Position numbers and translations under genes: made by a program. The notes beneath the pieces were generated by a model, which did not search any database, was not told where the DNA came from, and saw nothing but the letters and a program-made list of their open reading frames with translations. Shown here in pieces: positions 24,491 to 37,233 of a stretch of DNA of 64,000 bases (position 1 is the first letter of the stretch; every line of letters begins with the position of its first letter). The stretch comes from Mycoplasmopsis glycophila (GTDB lineage: Bacteria; Bacillota_I; Bacilli_A; Mycoplasmatales; Metamycoplasmataceae), in contig NZ_LR215024.1 in NCBI RefSeq assembly GCF_900660605.1, forward strand, positions 1 to 64,000, read 5' to 3'.

Positions 24491-25427
24491 TAAAAATGTT
24501 TTAAACTCAATTTCATGAGCAAAAAAAGAGAATAAATTAGCACACCTTTATCTTTTTGTAGGTAAATCAAAAAACACCATTGATTTAGATATTTTAGCTT
24601 TCTTGAAAGAGATCAATGATTTTGAAATAAACTGAGAACAGCCGCTTGAACAAATTAAAAATTATGATTGCATCGTGCTTGATGGAGACCAAGGAGAACT
24701 TGGCAAGGCTGAAATCGAACAAGCTTTTTACGATATGTCATTACAAACAAATTATGAGGATACAAATGACAAAAGAATTATTGTGCTTAAAAATATCGAA
24801 AAAGCTTCTGTGCAAGCTTTAAATTCAATTTTGAAAACAATCGAAGAGCCATTTGATAATTTATTAATTATTCTATCGACCACAAAAGAAAAAAATGTTT
24901 TATCAACAATTCTCTCAAGGGCACAAAAAATTGTTTCTTTAACAATGTCGGCTCAAGAAATTTATGGACAACTTGTCTCTCAAGGTACTTTGGAGCCATT
25001 TTGTTTAGTGGCTTCATATTTAGCAGATGACTTTCGCGAGGCTCAAAATTACTCAAAAGATAGTTTTATAGCATTATTTGATCAATTGCTCGCCGCTTTA
25101 ATTGAGACAATCAAAAGAAATAATAAACATTATTTGTACTCTTTTTTACTAAATGAGCTAACTAAAGAAAACAAACAAAAAAATATTTTTCTTTTAGATT
25201 CAATGAAATTAATAACTTTTGGAAATGTGCTTTTTAACGATTTAAAAATTAAAAACAAATATTTAGAACAAATTAAGCAAATCAGCAAAGAACTTGTTTT
25301 AAAATTTCCAAAAAGCATAGAATTTCCTTTAGCTATTGATGCTTTTTTCAAATTTATTAATGAAAACGCTAATTTTATTATTCAAAAAGAATTATTACTA
25401 TTAAATTTATTGGAGAAATATGAGTAA
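24483..25427 (+). CDS. holB: DNA polymerase III delta' subunit
   Basis: Clamp-loader stator, 314 aa. The N-terminus keeps the DnaX-like fold signature (HLYLFVG) but the P-loop has degenerated (KSKNTIDL), as expected for delta'. The conserved core includes NSILKTIEEP and STILSRAQKI. The start ATG at 24483 overlaps tmk and gives a contiguous frame with TGA Trp codons near residues 12 and 52. The gene overlaps rsmI by eight bases, so tmk, holB and rsmI form a coupled unit. Confidence 0.9.
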
Positions 25428-26145
25428 GTTATATGTTGTTGGAACGCCAATCGGAAATTTAGAGGACATTACCCTTCGTGCTCTTCGAATTCTTAAAGAA
25501 GTAGATTATATTGCTTGTGAAGATACTCGAGTTACTCATAAATTACTTTTACACTTTGAAATAAGCAACAAAAAATTACTTACATATAATAATTACACTG
25601 AAAAAAATTCAACTAAAGGTATTTTAAACCTAATTGAAAGTGGACATTCAGTTGCTTTGGTTTCAGATGCTGGAATGCCGGTTGTAAGTGATCCAGGATT
25701 TGAAGTTATTAAGCAAGCAAAACAAAATAATATTGAAGTGGAAATTATTCCAGGTGTGAATGCTGCTATCGTTGCTTTTGTGGGTTCTAACTTTGATAAC
25801 ACTTTTACTTTTTGTGGATTTATGAAAGACAAAAGTGGCCAGAGAATTAACTACCTACAAACATTATCCATTGGTACTTACATCTTTTACGTTTCGCCAC
25901 ACAAGCTTGAAAAAACTTTACTTGATCTAGAAACTGTTTTTGGTGAGTCCTGCGAAATTTGCTTGGCAAAAGAGCTCACTAAAATACATGAAAATTGATT
26001 TTTTGGTAAACCTAGAGAGGTTTTAGAGCAAGTTATTGCACAAAATGCTATGAAGGGCGAATTTACTTTGGTTTTAAATATTCCTAAACAAAAAAGTAAG
26101 AAAATTTCAAAATATGCCAAAGGAGGTATAAATGAGAATTCTTAA
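25420..26145 (+). CDS. rsmI: 16S rRNA C1402 2'-O-methyltransferase
   Basis: SAM-dependent tetrapyrrole-methylase-fold enzyme, 241 aa, modifying the ribosomal P site. Visible motifs: VGTPIGNLEDIT at 7-18, CEDTRVT, SDAGMPVVSDPG and IPGVNAAIVA. A TGA Trp falls after IHEN. The last codons contain the AAAGGAGG site that serves the next gene, whose ATG lies inside the end of rsmI. Confidence 0.95.
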
Positions 26146-27229
26146 AGATCCTATTTCTTTAAATGAATTTTATTCATCTTTTAAAGAAAAAGTAGAACCA
26201 GAGGTTAAGCTTATAATTAAACAAACTTTAAACAAGTATCAAGCAACTTTATTAAAAAGCAAAAAACAAAGTATCATAGCATGAGCATTTTTAGGCGTAG
26301 GTATTTTATCTTTTTTTATTTTTATTATTCTTTTTTGGAAATTGGGTATCAATGCAACTTTTGAATATAACAGTCAGAGTCATTGAAAATGAATCTTGTT
26401 TTCACTTTTTATTACTATAATATTATTTGCAATTTTTGCTCTTTTCTTGTTTTTATCAATCAATAAAAAAAGAAGAATAAAACAAGCAATTGCCAATTCA
26501 TTAAATACTAATTTTGTTTACAAGCAAGCTTTCGATCTTTTTGGAGAAAACTACAATTACGATCCTTGATCTTTTGACGAAAATCTAAACGATTCAAATG
26601 TTGTGCACACTCGACCAATTTCTTTAGCTGAAGCAAAAGAGTTTAGAACAATCACAATACCAAAAGATGCAAAAATTAAAAAATATGATAAGCCAATAAA
26701 ATTGTTACTAAATAATAAATATCAAGTCTATTTTTGAAATGTGCTATTTCATTGATATCGAAACACCGACAAAACAACAACTGAATATCAAGCTTGAAAT
26801 GCTTTTATTAAATTAAGCACCGAAAATTTAGAAGATAATCAATTTAATTTTTCTTTATTTACTCAAAAGTCGCTTTTTTCAGGTGATCGGCAAATAAAAT
26901 TGGAAAATGATATTTTTAACAAAAAAGTTCGTCTTTGCGGTTATGATGAATTAAAAGCCAGAAAAATGTATACACCTCTGGCTCAAGAAATGACTGTGAA
27001 TTGATATACGAAAAAAGATAAATTACCTTATAATAATTTCCAAATTTACTCAAAACGCAATCATATTTATTACACAATAAAATCAAATGCTGGTTTTATG
27101 AAACTTAATATTCCTTTTTCTGCAGATGAACATGTGATATTAAATGGAATTCTAAAAGATATTATTCAAGATGTATATAACATTTATTATTTATTAGAAT
27201 TCTTGCAATTATCACTTTATCTTGAATAA
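26132..27229 (+). CDS. DUF3137-like two-helix membrane protein
   Basis: 365 aa, readable only with ten or so TGA Trp codons. Two hydrophobic segments at about residues 51-70 and 92-110 (IIAWAFLGVGILSFFIF and a Leu/Phe/Ile-rich second helix) are separated by a short polar loop. A cytoplasmic or surface domain follows, with VRLCGYDELKARKMYTPLA resembling the A-R-x-x-x-T-P pattern of DUF3137. A perfect AAAGGAGG lies six bases before the ATG, within the end of rsmI. Function is unknown. It ends the operon, before a strong hairpin at 27329. Confidence 0.75.
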
Positions 27230-27328
27230 AGAATTTATAGCATATTTATTAATATTACAAAAAAAGAGAGATAAGATAGATTCTTGTAGTTTTGTGTGAT
27301 TCTAATATGCATTTAGAAGAATCGGTAA

Positions 27329-27380
27329 ACTAGGACACGAAATATGAATAAAACACATTTCGTGCCCTAGTTTATTTTTT
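27329..27380. terminator. Strong hairpin terminator after the dnaX-DUF3137 run
   Basis: ACTAGG-CACGAAAT pairs with ATTTCGTG-CCTAGT around an AT-rich loop, followed by a T-rich run. A near copy of the inner arm lies at 28913-28942. Confidence 0.8.
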
Positions 27381-28038
27381 CACTTTTTTGTAGTAGCTTT
27401 CATCCATAAAATAAGTTTTATCAGCCCAAGTTCAATCCACTACTTTTCATCTGCCGTCAATATACATTTCATTTCAAGCGTGCTGTCCTGTATAAACATT
27501 ATCGTCTCTATTATAGATATTTCATGCGATTAGTCTTACTGAAATTCCAAGTAAAGTCATTGCCATTGAGAAATTTTGCGCATAACCAACACATCTTAAT
27601 TCTCGATCGCTGCTAAATAAAGAAAACGGACTATAAAAACCATAACCATCTGCTGTAAATTAATTGACACTTACTTCTTGATTTGTTAAATTGTATGAGA
27701 CATTTAGAGCAATATATCAAGAAACTGCCTTAATTTTTTGCTCATCACTTAACTGTGGATTAATAATTCTTTTTAAGACTTTTTTTTCAATTATTTTCTC
27801 AATTTTTGTATTCTTTTTGAGCATCTACACCTACATACCCATGCTCTGTATTGTCATTTAATAATTCGTGTTTAGTTTGAAAATTAAGCTCTGAAATTTT
27901 GATATATCTACCATCTTTTTCAATTGCTTTGTTGTCATACTGACTTGAAATAATCGCCTTATAGTCTCTTCAATTCCTAATTGTATTTTCCATAAAAAAG
28001 TTCGGTTTTTCATAAATTAAGACATTTGTAAGGTTCAT
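27372..28038 (-). pseudogene. Transglutaminase-like protein pseudogene
   Basis: Begins with a good site (AAGGGAG, then ATG at 28038) and reads an N-terminal domain to about 27765. There a change in an A/T run shifts the frame. The downstream frame contains a transglutaminase-like core with all three catalytic elements: Cys in RCVGYAQ, His in GQHAWNE and Asp in VVDWTWAD. A TAA in SVN*FTADG at about 27660 adds a nonsense defect. The natural stop is 27372-27374. Mycoplasma proteins of this type are often surface-located, but the start of this gene shows no signal peptide. Confidence 0.75.
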
Positions 28039-28055
28039 AGTTGTTCCGCTCCCTT

Positions 28056-28586
28056 ATTATTTCAGTATTTTGTTTTCATTATTCTGAAAAAAGAAACAAA
28101 ATTCTTACCATTCAAAAGCAGACATAAAGCAATTTGGTTAAATTCATTAAATTTAATAAATTTTCTTGTGGTAGGTGTATATTTGCTCTTTGTCTTTTTG
28201 TTTTTGTTTGTAATTCTTTCTCTAATAATTTTGATTTGCTTCGAATGAGCTTCAATCTTTTTTAGAGTTTTATAAAATTCATCTTTTGTAAAATTGAATT
28301 TCTTGTAAAAGTCATAACAATTAATGCTTCTTTTTTTTGAAATCTGGTGAAAAACCAAAAGAGCGATAAGCAATTGTTTATTTTTTAAATTAACTAAAGC
28401 TTCTTCATTTATGAAAAAGTTTGGACTTTCTTTGAATTCTTTTAATAATTGCTCAATTTCAGCAGAAGCAAATTTACTTTTTATGCTTTCTTTGATTTTT
28501 TGAGCAGTATCAATTTTGATCGTGTTTCAAAAGTTTCTTCTTGCGAATAACCAAACTCCAAAAGCTCTCTTGTGGAGTATTTCAAT
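28056..28586 (-). CDS. Unrecognised protein upstream of the transglutaminase remnant
   Basis: An open frame runs from about 28586 to the TAA at 28056-28058. I do not recognise the family. It is Lys-rich, with IDTAQKIKESIKSKF, then FINEEALVNLKNK, a short hydrophobic LLIALLVF, and a basic stretch KNKKTKSKYTPT. The start is unclear: an AAGGAG site at 28595-28600 is followed by ATT in frame or by TTG one base away in another frame. The TTG frame reads KYSTRELLEFGYSQEE before closing. A lost A in the AAAA run near 28535 would join the two, so this may be a frameshifted gene rather than an intact one. Confidence 0.45.
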
Positions 28587-28632
28587 TTGAATTATTCTCC
28601 TTTCGTAGAAAATGAAAAGGAAGCCCCTTTTA

Positions 28633-28844
28633 GGACTTGCTTTTGTCTTGTTGGCTTAAACTGTTCGCTCACAAATTAATATTAGAGAACGGAAATATAA
28701 TAGATATACACACTGGTGCTGCACTTCTTTCTAACCTTAAGTCACAAAGAGCAAATGGTTTTAATTATTGATTTGTAGAGAGATAACAAAAGAGTTTCTA
28801 TTGATGAAATACGAAATTTATATATAAACCACGCTAAGTTATAA
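28633..28844 (+). pseudogene. Unidentified gene remnant
   Basis: Two neighbouring frames give a coherent protein-like string: ILENGNIIDIHTGAALLSN, then RANGFNYWFVER, a TAA and frame change near 28783, then NKRVSIDEIRNLYINHAKL up to 28844. It has no start codon and no identifiable family. It probably is the 3' end of a lost gene, since a hairpin terminator follows at 28913. Confidence 0.5.
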
Positions 28845-28912
28845 GTTGATTTTTACTCAATCGCAATATCCTACACAATAAAAGCAATTAGCTTAATTTC
28901 TTTAAAATAAGA

Positions 28913-28948
28913 CACGAAATATCGATAAAACCATATTTCGTGTTTTTT
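28913..28948 (+). terminator. Rho-independent terminator
   Basis: CACGAAATAT (28913-28922) pairs with ATATTTCGTG (28933-28942), followed by T6. It resembles the hairpin at 27329. Confidence 0.8.
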
Positions 28949-28965
28949 GTATTTTTAGGGAGAAT

Positions 28966-29058
28966 ATGATGAAACAATTAGAGTAAAACGAATGACTAGA
29001 ACTATTTGAAAGTTATGAAGATTGCAAAAATAATTTGATATCAAAAAATGATTTTCAA
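28966..29058 (+). pseudogene. Short 5' gene remnant cut by an IS end
   Basis: An AGGGAG site is followed by tandem ATGs at 28966 and 28969. The frame reads MKQLE, a TAA, then NEWLELFESYEDCKNN and runs into IS1634-type terminal sequence at 29059. It looks like the first codons of a lost gene. Confidence 0.45.
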
Positions 29059-29090
29059 CCTGAGTTTCCAAGCTGAAAGCACAAAAAAAG
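29059..29090 (+). repeat. Solitary IS1634-like left end
   Basis: CCTGAGTTTCCAAG is identical to bases 2-15 of the intact IS left end (43472-43485), and the next 20 bases remain similar, including an A-rich run. No transposase or right end follows; lysS begins on the other strand 29 bp later. Confidence 0.65.
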
Positions 29091-29108
29091 ATCGCTTACG
29101 CAATCTCT
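29082..29108 (-). terminator. lysS terminator
   Basis: On the minus strand AGATTGC/GCGATCT with a GTAA loop and a T7 tail. The T tail overlaps the A-rich part of the IS end remnant. Confidence 0.8.
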
Positions 29109-29118
29109 TTGTTTAGCA

Positions 29119-30585
<1,467 letters not shown>

Positions 30586-30667
30586 AAAAATGCTCCTTAA
30601 ATGATTTCTAAATTATTTAATTATTTATTTTAAGTATATTTATTTAAATAATACTAAAAAGTACGAA

Positions 30668-30695
30668 AAAAATATCACTAAAAAGTGATATTTTT
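30668..30695 (-). terminator. eno terminator
   Basis: AAAAATATCACT/AGTGATATTTTT, a near-perfect stem with an AAAA loop, directly after the eno stop. It can act on both strands. Confidence 0.85.
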
Positions 30696-30707
30696 CTTTC
30701 TTTTTTA

Positions 30708-32289
<1,582 letters not shown>

Positions 32290-35200
32290 ATGGCTAAAAA
32301 TGTAGTTACTTTAAATAGATGAAAAGAAAAGTTACTTGATTTATCTTTAAATAATAAAGCATTAAATCATAAAAGCAATAAATCAGGAACTATTCAAATA
32401 TTATTTCCTGATTTAAAGCACTTTTTTGAAAAAATAGTTTCATCTAAATTAGCTTCTTTTGCTCGTCTTTTTGATAAAAATGATGACGACTTAGAAGACG
32501 AGGAAATGACCCTCAAAAGAACAAGAAAAGAAGAAGTAAAAGTCTTAGGACAAATTTTACCTAAAAAAGACTTTTATGAAGCCGATGAAATTTTACCTTT
32601 GGTAGAAATTTATCGTAACAAAAGAGGTAATAAAAATAAAAATGAGTTGTTCACTAACCTTAGCGGGCCTAAACAAACACAATTTTTAAGAAACTTAATG
32701 AAGACAGCAACTTTCTTTAAAGAAGAAAATGCTGTTGATGTGCTTTTCTTTGCTGTTGGATTTCTTAAATGATATGAAGATCCAAATTCTAAAAAAACAC
32801 ATTATGCTCCTCTTTTATTCATGAATGCAGAATTGTCTCAAAAATCTTTTGATGCTGCATTCGAAGTAAAAATTAATGATGATGAGCTTTTAATTAACAA
32901 CGCTTTAATTAGAAAAATGAAGGTTGATTATGATCTTGATTTAGACCTTCCAGAAATCAAAGAAGATGCATCCCCTTATGAAATTTACGAAGCTTATAAA
33001 AACAAAATAAATGAATCATTAAGTCAATTTAGCGATAAACGTTGAGAAATTTTAGATAATATTGAACTTGCTACTTTTAGTTTCACTAAAATCAACTTAG
33101 TTAAAGATTTAGAAGATAATGAAAAAAGAATTATTAATAGTGATTTCTACCAAAAATTAACTTCTAAAAAACAACAAATTGCTGATAATGATCTTGTTAG
33201 AGAATCACAAGTTGATGAATATATCGATCCAAAAAACTACTTCCATAAACTAGATGCTGACTCTTCTCAAGAAGCAGCTATTCAATCAGCTATTCTAGGA
33301 AAAAGTTTTGTACTTGAAGGTCCTCCCGGAACAGGAAAATCTCAAACAATTACAAACATCATTACAGAATTAATTGCTCGTGGTAAAAAAATTCTTTTTG
33401 TTGCAGAGAAAAAAGCTGCTCTTGACGTTGTTTGAAGAAACCTTAATAAAATAGGTTTAGGTTCTTTTGCTTTACCTATTCACGACAGTGACTTTGATAA
33501 AAAAGGTGTTGTTAAAGATCTATACACAACACTTTTAAAAGGTACCGAAGATATTCCAAGTGTTCCACAATTTTATGCACAAGATAAAATTCACAGATAT
33601 AAAAACACTAAAGCAGATTTAAATGATTATTATGCGAAAATTTTAGAAATTAGAAAACCATTAAATCATAGTTTATACGAGCTTTATGGTCTTTACTCAC
33701 AAAAAGATAACATTAAAAGTTTATTTTTCGAAATCGAAAATGTTAAAAATATTGATCAAGATCAACTTTTTGATTTACAAAAGAAAATCGAAACTTTCCA
33801 AAATAAAGTTCACAACATAGATATTGATATCAAATCAAACCCATGATATGGTTTCTTTAAAGAAGTTCATTCAGCCAGAGAAAAAGAAAACTTTAGAAAC
33901 TTGCTCACTAACTTGCAAAGAGATATCAAAGATCTTGAACAATACCTAGAACTCAATGTTAAAAATAAAATGCATATTTATTTTAAAGATAATGCGCCTT
34001 TTGTTGAAACATTAAGAAACTTGGTTGCTTTATTAGAACACGTTAAAGTTGCTCGTACAGTTGATGAAAGAATTAAAAGAATTTATGAATTACCTGAAGA
34101 AGTTCTTTTAATGGAAGATATTCTTACAGAATCAAGAATCATTGAAGCATCAAAAACTCAACTTGCTCAAAAATACAAATTAGAAGTGCTTAATAACTTT
34201 AAAGCTGAAGAGAATGTTTTAGTTCTTGAAAAATTACAATCAATGGCTTCAAGACTTTTATCATGAGATTTTAGAAAAATTAAAAACAAATTAACTCTTT
34301 ATAGATATGACGCAAAAGCTACATATGAAGAAATTTTAAGCGAAACTAAATTCATTAGAGATATTCAAGCAAGAAGTGAAAAATTAGAAGAGTTAATTAA
34401 ACGTGTGACATATACCAAAAATCTTTCAACTATTACAGATGTTGAAAATGCTCTTTATGACCTTAAGTGATACCAAAAATTCATGCAATTATCTAAAGAA
34501 GTGCTTTTCTACGATAATGATTGAGTTTCACTTGTAATTAACTGATTATTTAACAAAAATAATGTTTTCCCAATTGTTGATGAAAGTTTAAATAAAGCTA
34601 AAAATGTCTTAAGAGAATTTGAAGAATTACAGTCATACTTTGATGAATCTAAAGTCAACTTTAATAACCTTTCACTTAAAATGGCTAAACTTAATGTTTC
34701 TACATATATTTCAAACTTTAATAGTTTAAATGCTTATTTAGAATTTATTACAGCTTATATCGAAATAGCTAAATCAGGACTACAAGAATTTGCTGATTTA
34801 TTAATTGAAAACAAAATCAAAGAAGACTACTACGAAATTTTCATCAAGAGATTTTACGGTTTATTAATTGAGCACTTTTTAGAAGAAGCAAACTTAAACT
34901 TAGGATATAACGGTGAAGCAATTCAAGTTATGAAAGAAGAGTTTGGAGAAGTTGAAAAAGAAATTCAAAAAATTGCTGAATTAAAAGTTACACAACAACT
35001 TTACCAAAACTTACCTAACATCAACTCAATCGAAGGATTAAACGCAAGTGTTAAAATCCTAGCTAAAGAAGCAACTAAAGATCGTAGATCAATGCCATTT
35101 AGACTTCTTTTCGAAAGAATTCCCGAACTTATTTTAATGATTAAACCTTGTTTAATGATGTCGCCTTTTACTGTTAGTTCATTCTTAAAAACTAGTCCAA

Positions 35201-37152
35201 TTGTGTTTGATACAGTTATTTTCGATGAGGCCTCACAGGTATTCCCTGAAAATGCTGTTGGTGCTTTATTTAGAGCAAATCAACACATCATTGTTGGAGA
35301 TGAACACCAATTGCCACCTACAAACTTCTTTAATGCTGACGCAGCGGATGAAGCTTTACAAGAAGACGAACGTGGAGAAACAGATGATTACGAATCAATT
35401 CTTAATGCTGTTAAAGGATTCTTACCAACAATTAGATTAAAATGACACTACCGTAGTAAATTTGAAGAGCTTATCCAACCTTCAAACGTTGAAATTTACA
35501 ACGACAACTTGATCACTTTCCCTTCATTACGTAAACCAAAAGAATTTGAAGGAGTTCAATTTATCAAAGTTGATGGTAAATTTATTAACAACCAAAACGA
35601 AGTTGAAGCAGATACAATTATCCAACTTATCAAAACTCTTTATAAAAAATACGGAACTTCAAAAAGCGTTGGAGTTGTTTCATTTAACAAAAAACAACAA
35701 ATGCTTATTGAACAAAAAATTAATAAATTAAGAAGATCAGATTCTTCGCTTGAACCATTCTTTAGTCGTGAACTTAAAGATCCTTTCTTTGTTAAAAACA
35801 TCGAAACCGTTCAAGGGGACGAAAGAGATATCATTATTATGAGTATTTGTTATGGACCAAATGAAAAAGGGCACTTCGCTATGCGTTTTGGACCAATTAA
35901 CCAACAACAAGGTTACAAACGTCTTAATGTTGCTGCAACTCGTGCTAAAGAATGTACCATTTTAGTAAGTTCAATTACTCAAGATGATATTGACTTAAAC
36001 AAAACAGAAGCTAGAGGGGTTAGATTCCTTAAACAATACTTACTTTTTGCTGAATATGGTCAAGGTAAAAAAGTTGTTTCACATCAAGAAAAAGCAAAAC
36101 AACTCTTCCAAGCTGGTTTTGAAAAAAGTGTTCTCAAAGAATTACAAAAACTTGGATACGAAGTTAAAGAAAATGTTGGTAATTCATCATATAAAATTGA
36201 TTTAGCGATCATTAATCCAAACAATAAAAACAAATATATCGTAGGTATCGAATGTGATGGTGCTACATACCAATCATCTAAATCTGCACGTGATCGTGAT
36301 AGATTAAGACAAGAAGTTCTTGAAATGAGAGGATGAAATATTTATCGTATTTGATCAACAGATTGATTCAAAAATAAAGAACAACAAGTTATTCAATTAG
36401 ATAATTTCATCAAAAAAGCTCTTGAAGATGCAGAATTTAAAAAATCTAAACAAAAAGAGCAAAAAGAACAAGAACAAAAAATCAAGCTAATTAAAGAAAA
36501 AGAAGAAAAGCAAGAGCAATTTGAACTTGAATTAGCTAAAAGTAAAGCTAAATTAGACGAAGAAGAAAAAGTTGAAAAAACTACTCCTATTGAGTTTAAA
36601 AAACGTCAAGAAGTTTCTTTAAACGAAATTTTTGAAGACTACCCTACATTAGAGTCAATTGATATGAATAGCTTTGCTAATAAGCAAGAATACATTACAG
36701 AAACAATTAAAACTTTAGCACCTGTAGCTAAAGAAGAGCTTATGAAAATGGCTCCAATCATTTTCAATAAACCTAGTCTAACTAAAACTTTAAAAACAGA
36801 GTTTACAAAAATTTTAGAAACATTAATTATCTTGGATGGTTCACTTGTTGTAGTTGATGATTTTGTTTTTGATCAAACTAAAGTTGATGATATACAATTC
36901 AGAAAAGCAACTTCAGAAGAAAACAAACGTAAATTAACAAGTATTTACTATGTTGAAGTAGCAAGTGGAATTTACAAAATTTTAACTTACGTACAAGAAA
37001 CAACATTAGATACTATTTACAAACAAATTACTGAACTTTGCTTATATAGCACAGTAACACCAAAACTAAAAGCACTTGTTGATCAAGCAATAAGTTATTT
37101 AGTTGAAAATGGAAAAATTACTTTTAAAGACAAAATCTTAAAATTAGTTTAA
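32290..37152 (+). CDS. DUF4011 SF1 helicase with Vsr/MTES_1575-like nuclease domain
   Basis: One frame of 1620 aa. Order: DUF4011-type N-terminus (WKEKLLDLSLNNKALNH, residues 11-27); UPF1-like SF1 helicase with Walker A EGPPGTGKS at 343-351, a long coiled insertion, motif II IFDEASQVFP at about 977, motif III VGDEHQLPPTNFF, motif IV WHYRSKFEEL, motif V TVQGDERD and motif VI NVAATRAKE; then a small nuclease fold at about 1280-1370 (KIDLAIINP, IVGIECDG, RDRDRLRQEVLEMRGW, IYRIWSTDWF) typical of Vsr/MTES_1575 endonucleases; a charged coiled coil; and a C-terminal helical domain. Proteins of this layout are linked to nucleic-acid processing and in some bacteria to phage defence. The role here is inference. 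It sits beside a second helicase-nuclease gene on the same strand, with its own terminator between them. Confidence 0.88.
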
Positions 37153-37159
37153 TCAAATT

Positions 37160-37188
37160 TCACAGCTGTTAAGGCTGTGATTTTTTTT
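37160..37188 (+). terminator. Terminator after the DUF4011 helicase
   Basis: TCACAGC (37160-37166) pairs with GCTGTGA (37174-37180), with a T8 tail. Confidence 0.9.
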
Positions 37189-37233
37189 ATTAAACCAAAA
37201 CAAATTAAGTAAAATTTAAAGAAAGGATATTAA

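Noticed and set aside
32290-37152. Six or more small genes or a decayed helicase
   Set aside because: Breaks are TGA codons at plausible Trp positions; a single 1621-codon frame has all helicase and nuclease motifs in order.
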